From Hymenobacter metallilatus (lineage in GTDB: Bacteria > Bacteroidota > Bacteroidia > Cytophagales > Hymenobacteraceae), in assembly GCF_003944705.1 (NCBI RefSeq), contig NZ_RWIS01000004.1:248001-312000 (forward strand): a stretch of DNA of 64,000 bases, written 5' to 3'. Position 1 is the stretch's first letter. Every line of letters begins with the position of its first letter. Positions 8,240-17,007 of this stretch are shown here, piece after piece. The translations under genes were made by a program, and so were the position numbers. Below the pieces are notes generated by a model. It saw nothing but the letters and a program-made list of their open reading frames with translations, had not been told where the DNA came from and did not search any database.

Positions 8240-9198
8240 GAAGTATCCTGCTAGGCGGAGTGCTGCTACTAAGCACCTGGGGTGGGTTTACGCGCATCCA
8301 CGAGCGAAATGCCACCGTAGAGCGGGGCACCCGTGCCTATGCGGGGCAGCAGTACCCCGAGGCTGCTGCCGCTTTTAAACAAGCAACTCGTAGCCTCAGC
8401 GCCCCCGACGAGGCAATATGGCTGAACCTGGCGCACGCTACCCTGCGGGCCGGCCGGCCGGCCGAAGCCCGGGGCTACTACAGCCAACTCAGCACCAGCA
8501 AGTTAACCACTATGCGCAGCGTGGCATTTCAACAGCTTAGTTACATAGCTGCCCAGAAAGCAGACTATGTGCAGGCTCTTAGCCTGGCAAGGCAGGCATT
8601 GCTGGCTAACCCTGATAATGCCGATGCCCGGTATAACTACGAATTGTTGCGCGAACTGCTTAACCAGCAGTCAGCCAGGCCGCAGCTGCCCCCTCCAGGG
8701 CCGGCCGGAGGCCCCGGCAACGAAAATACTCCCTCGCAAACACCCCAGACCCGGGCGGGCACTACCACTCCGGGCCAGCTCAACAACCAGGTCCAGGACC
8801 CGCGCAGTGCCCCTCAGGCCCGCCCGGATGCCGGAGGGCAGCGCAACCCCAACGAGCCCTCAGGCCAGCCTGGCCTCTCGGCTCCTTCCGGCTTTCAGCC
8901 CGGTACTGGTCCGAAGCAACAAGTAGCCCAGGGCAGTCAGCCGGGTTCCGTGAGAGGGATGGGCATTGAGGAGGGCGGACCGGAAGCTTCCGGCGGCAGG
9001 CAGCGCGGGGGCACAGAGGTAGCCTCCAACGCGGAAGCTAATCTGCAAACCCAGCGGGCCCGGCTGCTGCAGATGAACCTGAGCCCCGGCCAGGCCCGGC
9101 AGTTGCTGGAGGCGCTGCACGCTACCGAACAACAATATCTGCAGCAGCTGCCGCGCAAAGCTACCAAACCGGCCCCCAAGGGCCGGCCGGGCTGGTGA
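8236..9198 (+). CDS. batC: BatC-like tetratricopeptide repeat protein
   Basis: The GTG start at 8236 overlaps the batB stop (GTGA). The 320-residue product begins with a hydrophobic N-terminus (ILLGGVLLLSTWGGF). Two to three TPR units follow in about 30-140 (GTRAYAGQQYPEAAAAFKQA, AIWLNLAHATLRAGRPAEA, ADYVQALSLARQALLANPD). A long Pro/Gly/Gln-rich disordered region (about 150-270) precedes a C-terminal helix with LNLSPGQARQLLEAL-like sequence. BatC proteins have this TPR plus low-complexity layout and work with BatB in the periplasm or at the membrane. Translational coupling supports the pairing. Confidence 0.82.
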   Translation: MRSILLGGVLLLSTWGGFTRIHERNATVERGTRAYAGQQYPEAAAAFKQATRSLSAPDEAIWLNLAHATLRAGRPAEARGYYSQLSTSKLTTMRSVAFQQLSYIAAQKADYVQALSLARQALLANPDNADARYNYELLRELLNQQSARPQLPPPGPAGGPGNENTPSQTPQTRAGTTTPGQLNNQVQDPRSAPQARPDAGGQRNPNEPSGQPGLSAPSGFQPGTGPKQQVAQGSQPGSVRGMGIEEGGPEASGGRQRGGTEVASNAEANLQTQRARLLQMNLSPGQARQLLEALHATEQQYLQQLPRKATKPAPKGRPGW

Positions 9199-9430
9199 TG
9201 AGGGACGTTACGGTGAGGTGCTTCCGTGCAGGCCCTACCTTGCATCAGCGCCCGGGAAAAAGCCCGGGCGGCTACCCTGCCTCAACGGGTGGGATACCAC
9301 GCGACTCGCTGTGCAGAACCTGCAACAGTATATCAATTACCACTTACCCCTCTCCTACTCTCTGTAATCCGGTACCCTAAACCTTCCTACCTTTAGGGCC
9401 CGAGTTCCATCATTCCCACCCAACCGCATC

Positions 9431-10612
9431 ATGCAAATCAAAGAAGTTGTTATTGTAGCCGCTGTACGGACTCCTATCGGGTCATTTGGCGGCAGCTTGT
9501 CGTCGTTATCGGCCGTTGAGCTGGGCGCTATTGCCCTGAAGGGCGCGCTGGAAAAAGCCGGCGTTGAGGCGAAAGAGGTGCAGCAGGTGATTATGGGCAA
9601 CGTCATTTCGGCTAACCTGGGCCAGGCTCCGGCCCGGCAGGCGGCCAAAAAAGCCGGCTTGCCCGATACTGTGGAGTGTACCACCGTCAACAAAGTATGT
9701 GCTTCGGGTACCAAGGCCATCATGTTTGGGGCCCAGGCTATTATGCTGGGCCAGGCCGAGGTGGTATTAGCCGGCGGCATGGAAAGCATGAGCAACGTAC
9801 CGTATTACCTGGACAAAGCCCGCTTCGGGGCAAAATACGGGCACGGCCAGATGATTGACGGGCTGATGAAGGACGGCCTCTGGGACCCCTACCACGACTT
9901 CGCCATGGGCGTGGCCGCCGACCGCACTGCCACCCACTACGGCATCACCCGCGAGGAGCAGGACCAGTTTGCCCAGCAGAGCTACGAGCGGAGTGCCGCC
10001 GCGGCTCAGGCCGGCAAGAAGAAGGATGAAATTGTGCCGGTTACCATTTCGGTGCGGGGCAAGGAAACCGTAATCAGCGACGACGAAGAATACACCAAGG
10101 CTGATTTCGCCAAGTTTGGCAGCCTTAAGCCGGCTTTCGGCAAAGAAGGCACCGTAACGGCGGCCAACGCCTCCACCCTCAACGATGGCGCGGCCGCCGT
10201 GCTGCTGATGAGTCGTGAAAAAGCTGAGGAACTGGGTGTGAAGCCGCTGGCCCTCATTCGGGGTTTTGCCGATGCTGAGCAGGCACCCGAGTGGTTCACG
10301 ACCACCCCCGCCCTGGCTATTCCGAAGGCCCTGAAACATGCCGGCGTGGAAGCTTCCGAGGTTGATTTCTACGAGATTAACGAGGCGTTTTCGGTGGTTT
10401 CTTTGGCCAACAACAAGCTCCTGAACCTGGAAGGCAGCAAAGTGAACGTGTATGGCGGGGCCGTAAGCCTGGGTCACCCGCTGGGCGCTTCTGGTGCCCG
10501 CATCGTAACCACGCTGGTAAACGTGCTGCAGAATGAGGGCGGCAAAATCGGCGTTACCGGTATCTGTAACGGCGGCGGCGGCGCCAGCTCCCTGGTAGTG
10601 GAGAAGCTGTAA
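9431..10612 (+). CDS. atoB: Acetyl-CoA C-acetyltransferase (thiolase)
   Basis: A 393-residue thiolase, full length for the family. It condenses two acetyl-CoA to acetoacetyl-CoA or runs the reverse reaction. The acyl-accepting cysteine is Cys90 in VNKVCASG, the catalytic histidine is in GHPLGASGARI (about 350) and the second cysteine is in GICNGGGGASS near the C-terminus. Degradative and biosynthetic thiolases are not separated by these motifs. TACCTTTA at 9388-9395 resembles a -7 box 35 bases before the start. A strong terminator at 10656 ends the unit, so the gene seems monocistronic. Confidence 0.95.
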   Translation: MQIKEVVIVAAVRTPIGSFGGSLSSLSAVELGAIALKGALEKAGVEAKEVQQVIMGNVISANLGQAPARQAAKKAGLPDTVECTTVNKVCASGTKAIMFGAQAIMLGQAEVVLAGGMESMSNVPYYLDKARFGAKYGHGQMIDGLMKDGLWDPYHDFAMGVAADRTATHYGITREEQDQFAQQSYERSAAAAQAGKKKDEIVPVTISVRGKETVISDDEEYTKADFAKFGSLKPAFGKEGTVTAANASTLNDGAAAVLLMSREKAEELGVKPLALIRGFADAEQAPEWFTTTPALAIPKALKHAGVEASEVDFYEINEAFSVVSLANNKLLNLEGSKVNVYGGAVSLGHPLGASGARIVTTLVNVLQNEGGKIGVTGICNGGGGASSLVVEKL

Positions 10613-10655
10613 TAATTGTTGATTGCTGGAACGAATACAATCAGCAACCAATTCT

Positions 10656-10689
10656 AAAGCCCTGCTGCACCCGGTGCGGCAGGGCTTTT
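10656..10689 (+). terminator. Rho-independent terminator after thiolase gene
   Basis: Arms AAAGCCCTGC and GCAGGGCTTT with additional inner pairing, followed by T residues, lie 44 bases after the thiolase stop. The A-rich 5' flank would let it act in both directions. Confidence 0.85.
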
Positions 10690-10802
10690 GTTTGGAGTAG
10701 GCCGGATTTCCATAACCCAGCGTGCCCCGGTGCTTTCTTCTGCCAGCCACGGCGGGCAGCCCGGCCCCGTACTATCTCAATCAGACTTTCGTTCTTGCCG
10801 CT

Positions 10803-12266
10803 ATGAAACGAATTACGCTTGCCTTCCTCCTGCTTTTTGCCGCCACTGCTGCCCCGGCCCAGAAGCTACGCCGCTTCACTACGTACTACGACTCCACCAG
10901 CACCCAGCGGCGCGAAGCATATTCGGCGCTGGTGGGAGCCGATACCGTTATGCAGGGTACGTACAGGCGGTTTTACCGCTCCGGCAAACTGGAGGCTCAA
11001 ACCAGCTTTCAGGATGGTAAGCGCGACTCCAGCTACGTGGAGTTTCATCCGAACGGGGGGCACCGCCTGGAGGTAACCTACCAGGATGGCGTGCGGCAAG
11101 GCCCGTTCAAAACCTATTACGACAACGGCAAGCTGGCCCAGGAAGGTACCTATGCCGACGACCAGCCCGCCGGCCTGCTCCGCTATTACCACCCCAACGG
11201 CGAAATTAAGCTCGAAACCACGCTCAGCAACGGACAGCCGGCCGGCACCATCCGGGAACTGTACCCTTCTGGCAAGCCCCGGGCCGAAATTACCTATCAG
11301 AACGGCCAGGCTACCGGGCCGGTAAAAACCTATTACGAAAACGGGCAGCTGCAGAGTGAGGGCACTTTTAGCAAGGGCCTGCTGGCCGGGCCCTACAAAA
11401 CCTACTACGACAACGGGCAGGTAGAAACCGATGTGCAGGCCGACAAGAGCGGCAAAGGCAGCTACCGGAGCTATTACCGCTCGGGCAAGCTGCGCACCGA
11501 GGGCACCTACGCCCCTGCCACCCTGGTGGGACGGGCTGTAAAAAATCCGCTGGCCGACGACCTTACCAAGCAGGCCCGCAACCTGGCCGGCGGCACCAGC
11601 AACCTCGATGGTCCGGCCAAATCCTACTACGAAAGCGGAGCCGTAAAGAGCATCCAGACCTACCGCCAGGGCGTGCTGACGGGCACCCAGCAGGATTTCT
11701 ACGAATCGGGCCGGCCGGAGCAGAAAATCGAGTACAGCAACATGGGGCGGGACCGGAAGATTACGCAGTACTATGAGGATGGCCCGGCCAAAGCCGAGCA
11801 GCAGTACAAGAACGGCGTACCCGCGGGTCAGTGGCGTACTTTTCACCCGGGGGGGAAGCAGCTGGCTGCGCAGGAAACTTATGCCAACGGCAAGCTGGCC
11901 GGCGAAAAAATCAGCTACTACCCCACCGGCACTGTGCAAAGCAAGCTGCTTTACGAGGCCGGCAAACCCAGCGGCCTGGGCCAGGAATTCTATCCTTCGG
12001 GTAAGCTCAACAAGGAAGCCACTTACCTGAAAGGGGTAAAAACCGGGGCGTACCGGGAGCTGCGCGAAGATGGTACCCTAGCGGTAAGCGGCTTTTTCCG
12101 CAATGGCAAGGAGTCCGGGGTGTGGAGCTATTTTGGGCCTGATGGCAAAACGGTGCAGGAAAAGAAAACCTACCGCAACGGCCAGATTGTCAATGGAGCA
12201 CCTGCGCCAACGGGCCGCCCCGCACCCGCTCGCCCAGCCGCAAAGCCTTCCGTGAAGCGGAAGTAG
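10803..12266 (+). CDS. Secreted MORN-repeat protein (YwqK-like)
   Basis: The start was placed at ATG 10803 because it gives a clean signal peptide (MKRITLAFLLLFAATAAPAQ). An in-frame extension to 10722 would put 27 residues before it. The 487-residue mature region is almost entirely a tandem array of about 16 to 18 units of the MORN_2 type. Examples are GTYRRFYRSGKLEAQTSF, GPFKTYYDNGKLAQEGTY and GPVKTYYENGQLQSEGTF, and all have the core YYxNGxLxxE. The tail is Pro/Ala/Lys-rich. Database hits named YwqK antitoxin reflect the repeats only. There is no toxin partner here. The role is unknown, probably periplasmic or surface-exposed. Confidence 0.85.
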   Translation: MKRITLAFLLLFAATAAPAQKLRRFTTYYDSTSTQRREAYSALVGADTVMQGTYRRFYRSGKLEAQTSFQDGKRDSSYVEFHPNGGHRLEVTYQDGVRQGPFKTYYDNGKLAQEGTYADDQPAGLLRYYHPNGEIKLETTLSNGQPAGTIRELYPSGKPRAEITYQNGQATGPVKTYYENGQLQSEGTFSKGLLAGPYKTYYDNGQVETDVQADKSGKGSYRSYYRSGKLRTEGTYAPATLVGRAVKNPLADDLTKQARNLAGGTSNLDGPAKSYYESGAVKSIQTYRQGVLTGTQQDFYESGRPEQKIEYSNMGRDRKITQYYEDGPAKAEQQYKNGVPAGQWRTFHPGGKQLAAQETYANGKLAGEKISYYPTGTVQSKLLYEAGKPSGLGQEFYPSGKLNKEATYLKGVKTGAYRELREDGTLAVSGFFRNGKESGVWSYFGPDGKTVQEKKTYRNGQIVNGAPAPTGRPAPARPAAKPSVKRK

Positions 12267-12284
12267 CACGATTTTAGCAGCCCC

Positions 12285-12314
12285 GAGCCGGCACCTGTTT
12301 CCAGATGCCGGCTC
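12285..12314 (+). terminator. Weak terminator-like hairpin
   Basis: Nine-base arms GAGCCGGCA and TGCCGGCTC with a 12-base loop lie 18 bases after the MORN gene. There is no U-tract, so intrinsic termination is uncertain. Confidence 0.4.
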
Positions 12315-12359
12315 CGTTGTGCCGGGACCTGGCAGTACTTCACCTATAGCGTTATTTCT

Positions 12360-14012
12360 ATGCTCAAATCTGTACTCCTCACGTGTGTATTGTTAGTTTT
12401 ACTACTGGGAGCGGGCCCTGCTGTCCGGGCCCAGGTACCCACGTTTGCCTGGGCGGCCCCCGGCCGGCAACCCGCCACCTTTGAGGCGCAGAGCTATGGA
12501 AACCAGGCCGTTACCGATGCAGCCGGCAACACATTTGTAACCGGCAGCTTCCGGGGCACGCTTACGCTGGGCAGCACTACGCTTACCGCCGGCGACTACG
12601 ACGCCTTCGTGGCCAAACTACTGCCCGATGGCACCTATGCCTGGGCCGTGCAGGCCGGGGGCCGCGGCTCTGATTTCGGTACTGCTGTTGCCCTGGATGC
12701 CAGTGGCCGGTTACACGTGCTGGGTCAGTTCGAAAGCTATACGGCCACGTTTGGCTCCCTGCTGCTCCAGAACATCAGCAACGGCCCCAGCCTGTTCGTG
12801 GCTCGCCTAAGCCCCGACGGCCGATTCGAGCGGGTAGCTTCGGCGGGCGGCGCCACCGACTACGTGTACCCACAGGCGTTGGCCGTGGACGCGGCCGGCA
12901 ACGCCTACGTAACGGGCGGGCTGCTGGGGTACGGCGTAGCGTTTGGCCTGCATTCGGTGGCGTGCTGGGGCGGCTACAATGCCTTTGTGGCCAAGCTGGA
13001 TGCCGCCGGAGAGTGGCAGTGGGCCCGGGTGGTGGGCGACAATCGGGCTTATGACTTCGGAACTGCCGTGGGCCTGGATGCGGCCGGCAATGTGTACGTG
13101 GCAGGTACTTTCAACGGTGAAGGCCCACATTTCGACCAGATAGCCCTGCCGGGAAGTGCGGGTGAACGGTTGTTTGTGGCTCGCCTGGACGCACAGTATG
13201 GCCGTTGGCAATGGGCCGTACGGAGCGGAGCCGGCGTATCGCGCTGCCAGGGCCTGGCAGTAGACGCGGCCGGCAGCTGCTACCTCACCGGCAGTATCAG
13301 TAGCCAGCAGGCCACGCTGGGGCCCCTCACGCTACCCGCCGCCACCAACAGCTCCGACATCGTAGTAGCCAAGCTCTCGGCTCGGGCGCAGTGGCAATGG
13401 GCCCGGCGCGTGAGCGGCAACGGAGCTGATAGTGGCTTGGCTCTGACCCTGACTCCCAATGGCACCCTTACCGTGGCCGGCAATTTTGCCAGCCCCCAAC
13501 TGCAGTTCGGCTCTTTACCTCCGGTAAGCACCCAGGGCAAAACCGATTTGTTTGTTGCCCAGCTGGATACGGCTGGCACCTGGCGCTGGGCCCTGGGCGG
13601 CGGGGGTGCGGGGGATGAGTCGGCCAGGGGCCTGGCTCTGGCTCCGGCCGGCGACGTACGCCTGGTTGGCTCCTACGAAGGCCCTGATTTCAGGCTGGGC
13701 GCCACGGCTTTGCCCGCTGGTGGCCGATACTACGAGTACTTTGCCTCCCGCCTCCTTGTGGCCAGCCTCCACGATGTAGCCCAGCACTCTGCGGGCACCT
13801 TCACCATCTGGCCCAACCCCAGTCAGGGCACGGTGTGGGCTACCGGCCTGCCTGATGCTGCTCCCGTGCAGGTATTCGATGCCCTGGGCCGCCTAGTGGT
13901 GGCCAACGCCCGGCCCGCCTACGAGGCCCAGGGACTTCAGCTGCCGACGTTGCCGGCGGGCGTGTACCTGGTGCGCTGTGGTGCCTACACGCGGCGGCTG
14001 CAGCTGTTGTAA
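12360..14012 (+). CDS. Secreted SBBP-type repeat protein with type IX sorting tail
   Basis: The 550-residue product has a signal peptide (cleavage near AVRAQ). It carries about seven repeats of the kind DAAGNVYVAGTFNG ... DAFVAKLLPDGTYAWA, i.e. a predicted beta-propeller of SBBP-like blades. The C-terminus is a type A type IX secretion sorting domain (IWPNPSQGTV ... VQVFDALGRLV ... LPAGVYLVRC, ending RRLQLL). It should therefore be exported across the outer membrane and anchored or released at the surface. No enzymatic motif is visible, and ligand binding or adhesion is a guess. The gene is convergent with the kinase gene at 14090. Confidence 0.85.
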   Translation: MLKSVLLTCVLLVLLLGAGPAVRAQVPTFAWAAPGRQPATFEAQSYGNQAVTDAAGNTFVTGSFRGTLTLGSTTLTAGDYDAFVAKLLPDGTYAWAVQAGGRGSDFGTAVALDASGRLHVLGQFESYTATFGSLLLQNISNGPSLFVARLSPDGRFERVASAGGATDYVYPQALAVDAAGNAYVTGGLLGYGVAFGLHSVACWGGYNAFVAKLDAAGEWQWARVVGDNRAYDFGTAVGLDAAGNVYVAGTFNGEGPHFDQIALPGSAGERLFVARLDAQYGRWQWAVRSGAGVSRCQGLAVDAAGSCYLTGSISSQQATLGPLTLPAATNSSDIVVAKLSARAQWQWARRVSGNGADSGLALTLTPNGTLTVAGNFASPQLQFGSLPPVSTQGKTDLFVAQLDTAGTWRWALGGGGAGDESARGLALAPAGDVRLVGSYEGPDFRLGATALPAGGRYYEYFASRLLVASLHDVAQHSAGTFTIWPNPSQGTVWATGLPDAAPVQVFDALGRLVVANARPAYEAQGLQLPTLPAGVYLVRCGAYTRRLQLL

Positions 14013-14089
14013 TCCAATACCATCAGCTAGCCCTTGGTGGCTGGCCTGCGTACTGTGGCGGCGCGTTCAATAGCCAGCCGGTTTTCTGC

Positions 14090-15388
14090 CTACAGCCAGA
14101 TGGTAAATGCCGTGCGGCCGTTGGCCTGGGTTTCCAGCTGAAACCGAAAATTGTGCTGCAGTAAAATATCCCGAATTAGCGTAAGGCCAATACCCTGACC
14201 GTCGCGCTTGGTGCTAAAGAAGGGTGTAAACAGGCGGCGCTGCACCTCGGGGTCAATCCGGGGGCCGTCATTTTCAATGCAGATTGTGGGTGGACTGAGC
14301 GTGGTACGAAGCCAGATGTTACCGTTCTCGCCAATAGCCTCCAGCGCGTTCTTGCAGATGTTGAGCACGGCCTGCTCCAGTTGCAGCGGGTCGAGGGTAG
14401 CGAGCAGGGGCTCTGGCGCCAGATACCAATGCCAGCGGATGCGGCGCCGCCCGGCCTGCACGTGCAGCAGCCGCTCAATGGAGTGCAGCAGCTCGTGCAC
14501 GTTGGTGGGCTGGGGCTGCGGAGGCGGTAGGCGCACCAGGTTGGCGAAGCCCGCCGTAAAGTTGGCTAAATGGGTGTTGCGGTTGATGGCTACATCCAGG
14601 GCCTCCCGAAAATCGGGCTGGTCGGCGGGCCGGAGCTGGGGGGCATAATGGTGGAAGCTTTGCAGCAGGGAGTTAATGGCTCCAATGGAGTTATTCACCT
14701 CGTGCGACATCATTCGGATCAGCTTCTCGTAGGCCTTCTTTTCCTGCTGAATCAACTCCTGGGTCAACTCTTCCAGCACAATAAACTGCCGCTGAAAGCC
14801 CCGGTCGATGAAGTGGGAGCAGCTGGCCCGGTAGGTCTGCAGCCCCGACAGCTGCACCACCCGCGGCTCCTGGCCGGCAAGAGCCGCCAGCGCCGGTCCC
14901 CAATGGCCGGATAGGTGGGCCGGCAACTGACCCAGCAGTTCCCCCGAGGGTTGCGCCAGAATGCGCTCGGCGGCCGGGTTTACGCCTTCAATACGCCCCT
15001 CAAACGACAGCAGCAGCACCCCGGCCGGGGAGGCCTGAATCAGGCTTTCCAGCAGGTAGCTTTTTTCGTGCTGGGTTACGCGCTCCTTGCGCAGCTCTTC
15101 TATCATGTGGTTGTACACCCCAATGAGCTGATCCATTTCGTGTTGCCCCACGGGCACAAATTTCATGGAGAAGTCGCGGGCCCGGATGGCTTCTGTGCCC
15201 GCCGCAATCAGCTGAAACGGCCGCACGAAGCCTCGATACAGCTGCACCGTTAGTCCGACGCTAACCAGCAGCAGCACCTCCAGCCCCACAAACAGCGGCG
15301 CATTCGTGCGCATCACCTGGGCCGCCAGCACAACCAGCACGGCATGAATGATGACAACGAACAGCAGAAACTTGACGCGCAGGGTCAT
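14090..15388 (-). CDS. NtrY-like membrane sensor histidine kinase
   Basis: A 432-residue kinase with two N-terminal helices (about 6-24 and 32-50), a HAMP-like linker (RPFQLIAAGTEAIRARDFSM), a PAS domain (about 113-215), HisKA with MSHEVNNSIGAINS (His229) and HATPase_c with G-boxes (ENDGPRIDPE, GQGIGLTLIRDI). The short gap between the helices leaves almost no periplasmic sensor, so the signal is probably sensed in the membrane or by the PAS. It lies downstream of an NtrC-family regulator (15544-16926), and NtrY-type kinases pair with such regulators. A repeat element lies in the 155-base gap. Both follow the ABC permease genes in the same orientation. Confidence 0.92.
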   Translation of the reverse strand: MTLRVKFLLFVVIIHAVLVVLAAQVMRTNAPLFVGLEVLLLVSVGLTVQLYRGFVRPFQLIAAGTEAIRARDFSMKFVPVGQHEMDQLIGVYNHMIEELRKERVTQHEKSYLLESLIQASPAGVLLLSFEGRIEGVNPAAERILAQPSGELLGQLPAHLSGHWGPALAALAGQEPRVVQLSGLQTYRASCSHFIDRGFQRQFIVLEELTQELIQQEKKAYEKLIRMMSHEVNNSIGAINSLLQSFHHYAPQLRPADQPDFREALDVAINRNTHLANFTAGFANLVRLPPPQPQPTNVHELLHSIERLLHVQAGRRRIRWHWYLAPEPLLATLDPLQLEQAVLNICKNALEAIGENGNIWLRTTLSPPTICIENDGPRIDPEVQRRLFTPFFSTKRDGQGIGLTLIRDILLQHNFRFQLETQANGRTAFTIWL

Positions 15389-15441
15389 AGGTGGGGAATG
15401 GAGTAGCTAGGAGGAGCTGAGAAGCTAGAAGGAACCGGCTT

Positions 15442-15526
15442 GTCATCCTGAGCGGAGCGAAGGGCCTTGTCATGGTAGCAGAATTTGTTGAACTGCTATA
15501 AGGTACTTCGCGGCGCGCAGGATGAC
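15442..15526. repeat. Palindromic intergenic repeat (GTCATCCTGAGC family)
   Basis: The ends GTCATCCTGAGCG and CGCGCAGGATGAC are inverted repeats, with a second inverted pair inside (GCGAAGGGCCTT / AAGGTACTTCGC). It sits between the NtrC-type regulator and the kinase. Related elements occur near 28981, 37687, 38625 and 43948. Confidence 0.7.
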
Positions 15527-15543
15527 GGTTTGGAAGCGGTTTG

Positions 15544-16926
15544 TCACTCCGCATCAAACGGAATGGCATATTTCTCCAGGCGGCGGTACAAAGCGCCCCG
15601 GCTAAGGCCCAGGGCTTTAGCTACGCGGCTGATGTTACCGTGGTAGTGTTCCAGGGTCCGGCGAATCATTTGGGCCTCCAGTTCCTCCAGGGTAATGGTG
15701 CCGGGCTCGGGTAGCTCCCCGGCGTCGGCGGGGCGCGGGGGCAGGCGCTGGAACTGAGCCTGGAAGTCGTCGGGGCCCAGCTCATCCTTGCCACTCACCA
15801 GCACGGCCCGCTCCACCAGGTTTTTCAGCTCCCGGATGTTGCCGGGCAGGGGCTGTTCCTGCAGCCAGTGCAGGGCGCGGGTGTTCACTTTCAGGGCCGG
15901 GCGGTTGTAGGTGGCCCGCAGCCCATCCACGAAGTGCTGCACCAGCAGCGGGATATCCTGGGGCCGCTCCCGCAGGGCGGGCAGGCGCACGGTAATGAGG
16001 TTGATGCGGTAGAATAAATCTTCCCGAAAACGGCCCTGCTGCACCATTTCCACCAGGTTGCGGTTGGTGGCGCAAATCACCCGGATATCCAGGCGGCGGG
16101 GCTTGCTGTCGCCCAGCACCTCGTAGGTACGGTCCTGGAGCACCCGCAGCAGCTTCACCTGGCTGCTCAAGTCCAGCTCCCCGATTTCATCCAGGAAGAT
16201 AGTGCCGCCGTTGGCCAGCTCGAAGCGGCCCACTCGGTCGGTTTTGGCATCGGTAAACGCACCGCGCCGGTGCCCGAACATTTCACTCTCGAACAAGGAA
16301 GCAGAAATACCGCCCAGGTTCACCTTCACAAAGGGGAGGCGGCGGCGCTGGCTGTTCTGGTGCACGGCCTCGGCAATCAGCTCCTTACCCGTTCCCGACT
16401 CGCCCTCGATGAGCACAGAGGCATCGGTAGCGGCTACCTGACCCACGTTGCGCAGCACCTGCAGCAGGCGCGCATCCTGGCCCACAATAGCGCGCAGCTC
16501 GTACTGCCGGTCCAGCTGCCGGCGCGAAAGGGCGGCCGGGTCAGTTTCGGTATCGGGCTCGTGCAGGGCCAGCACGGTGCGGATGGTTTGCAGCAGAGAG
16601 TCGTTTTGCCAGGGTTTGGTGATGAACTCGGCGGCACCAGCCTTCATGCCTTCCACGGCCAGGGCAATACTGCCCCAGCCGGTAATCAGAATAACTGGCA
16701 GCGCAGGGGCCAAGCGCTTCACCTGGGCTAGCAGTTGCAGGCCGTCGTGGCCACTGGTATCCAGGGAGAAGTTCATATCCATCAGCACCAGGCGGGGGGG
16801 GACCTCCTCCACCAGGCGCAGGGCCTCGGTGGGCGTGGCTACGGCTTTGGCCGCGTAACCAGCCTGCTTCAGCAGCAGCCCCAGCGAGGTGCGTACTGCT
16901 ACATCGTCGTCAATAATCAGAATCAT
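15544..16926 (-). CDS. NtrC-family sigma-54-dependent response regulator
   Basis: The start at ATG 16926 places the receiver immediately at the N-terminus (MILIIDDD); a 12-residue extension to 16962 is possible. The 460 residues comprise a receiver (phospho-acceptor Asp50 in LVLMDMNF) and an AAA+ domain with Walker A GESGTGKE, Walker B FLDEIGEL and a sigma-54 contact loop reading GAFTDA instead of GAFTGA. A C-terminal Fis-type helix-turn-helix follows (HYHGNISRVAKALGLSRGALYRRL). It should use phosphorylation-driven ATP hydrolysis to remodel sigma-54 RNA polymerase. It follows the permeases by 81 bases and precedes the kinase. Its likely sites are described at 21064 and 26095. Confidence 0.94.
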   Translation of the reverse strand: MILIIDDDVAVRTSLGLLLKQAGYAAKAVATPTEALRLVEEVPPRLVLMDMNFSLDTSGHDGLQLLAQVKRLAPALPVILITGWGSIALAVEGMKAGAAEFITKPWQNDSLLQTIRTVLALHEPDTETDPAALSRRQLDRQYELRAIVGQDARLLQVLRNVGQVAATDASVLIEGESGTGKELIAEAVHQNSQRRRLPFVKVNLGGISASLFESEMFGHRRGAFTDAKTDRVGRFELANGGTIFLDEIGELDLSSQVKLLRVLQDRTYEVLGDSKPRRLDIRVICATNRNLVEMVQQGRFREDLFYRINLITVRLPALRERPQDIPLLVQHFVDGLRATYNRPALKVNTRALHWLQEQPLPGNIRELKNLVERAVLVSGKDELGPDDFQAQFQRLPPRPADAGELPEPGTITLEELEAQMIRRTLEHYHGNISRVAKALGLSRGALYRRLEKYAIPFDAE

Positions 16927-17007
16927 AGCGCAGAGTGGGCGAAGGACGGGATTTACCGGCAAATATCAGTTAGGCGGCGCAGGATGCCGCCTGCCTTCCA
17001 CCGGCCG

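Noticed and set aside
10722..10802. N-terminal extension of the MORN-repeat protein
   Set aside because: It would put 27 residues before a textbook signal peptide that starts at ATG 10803.
10803..12266. Toxin-antitoxin role for the MORN-repeat protein
   Set aside because: Such names come from shared repeats. The protein has a signal peptide and no toxin gene is adjacent.
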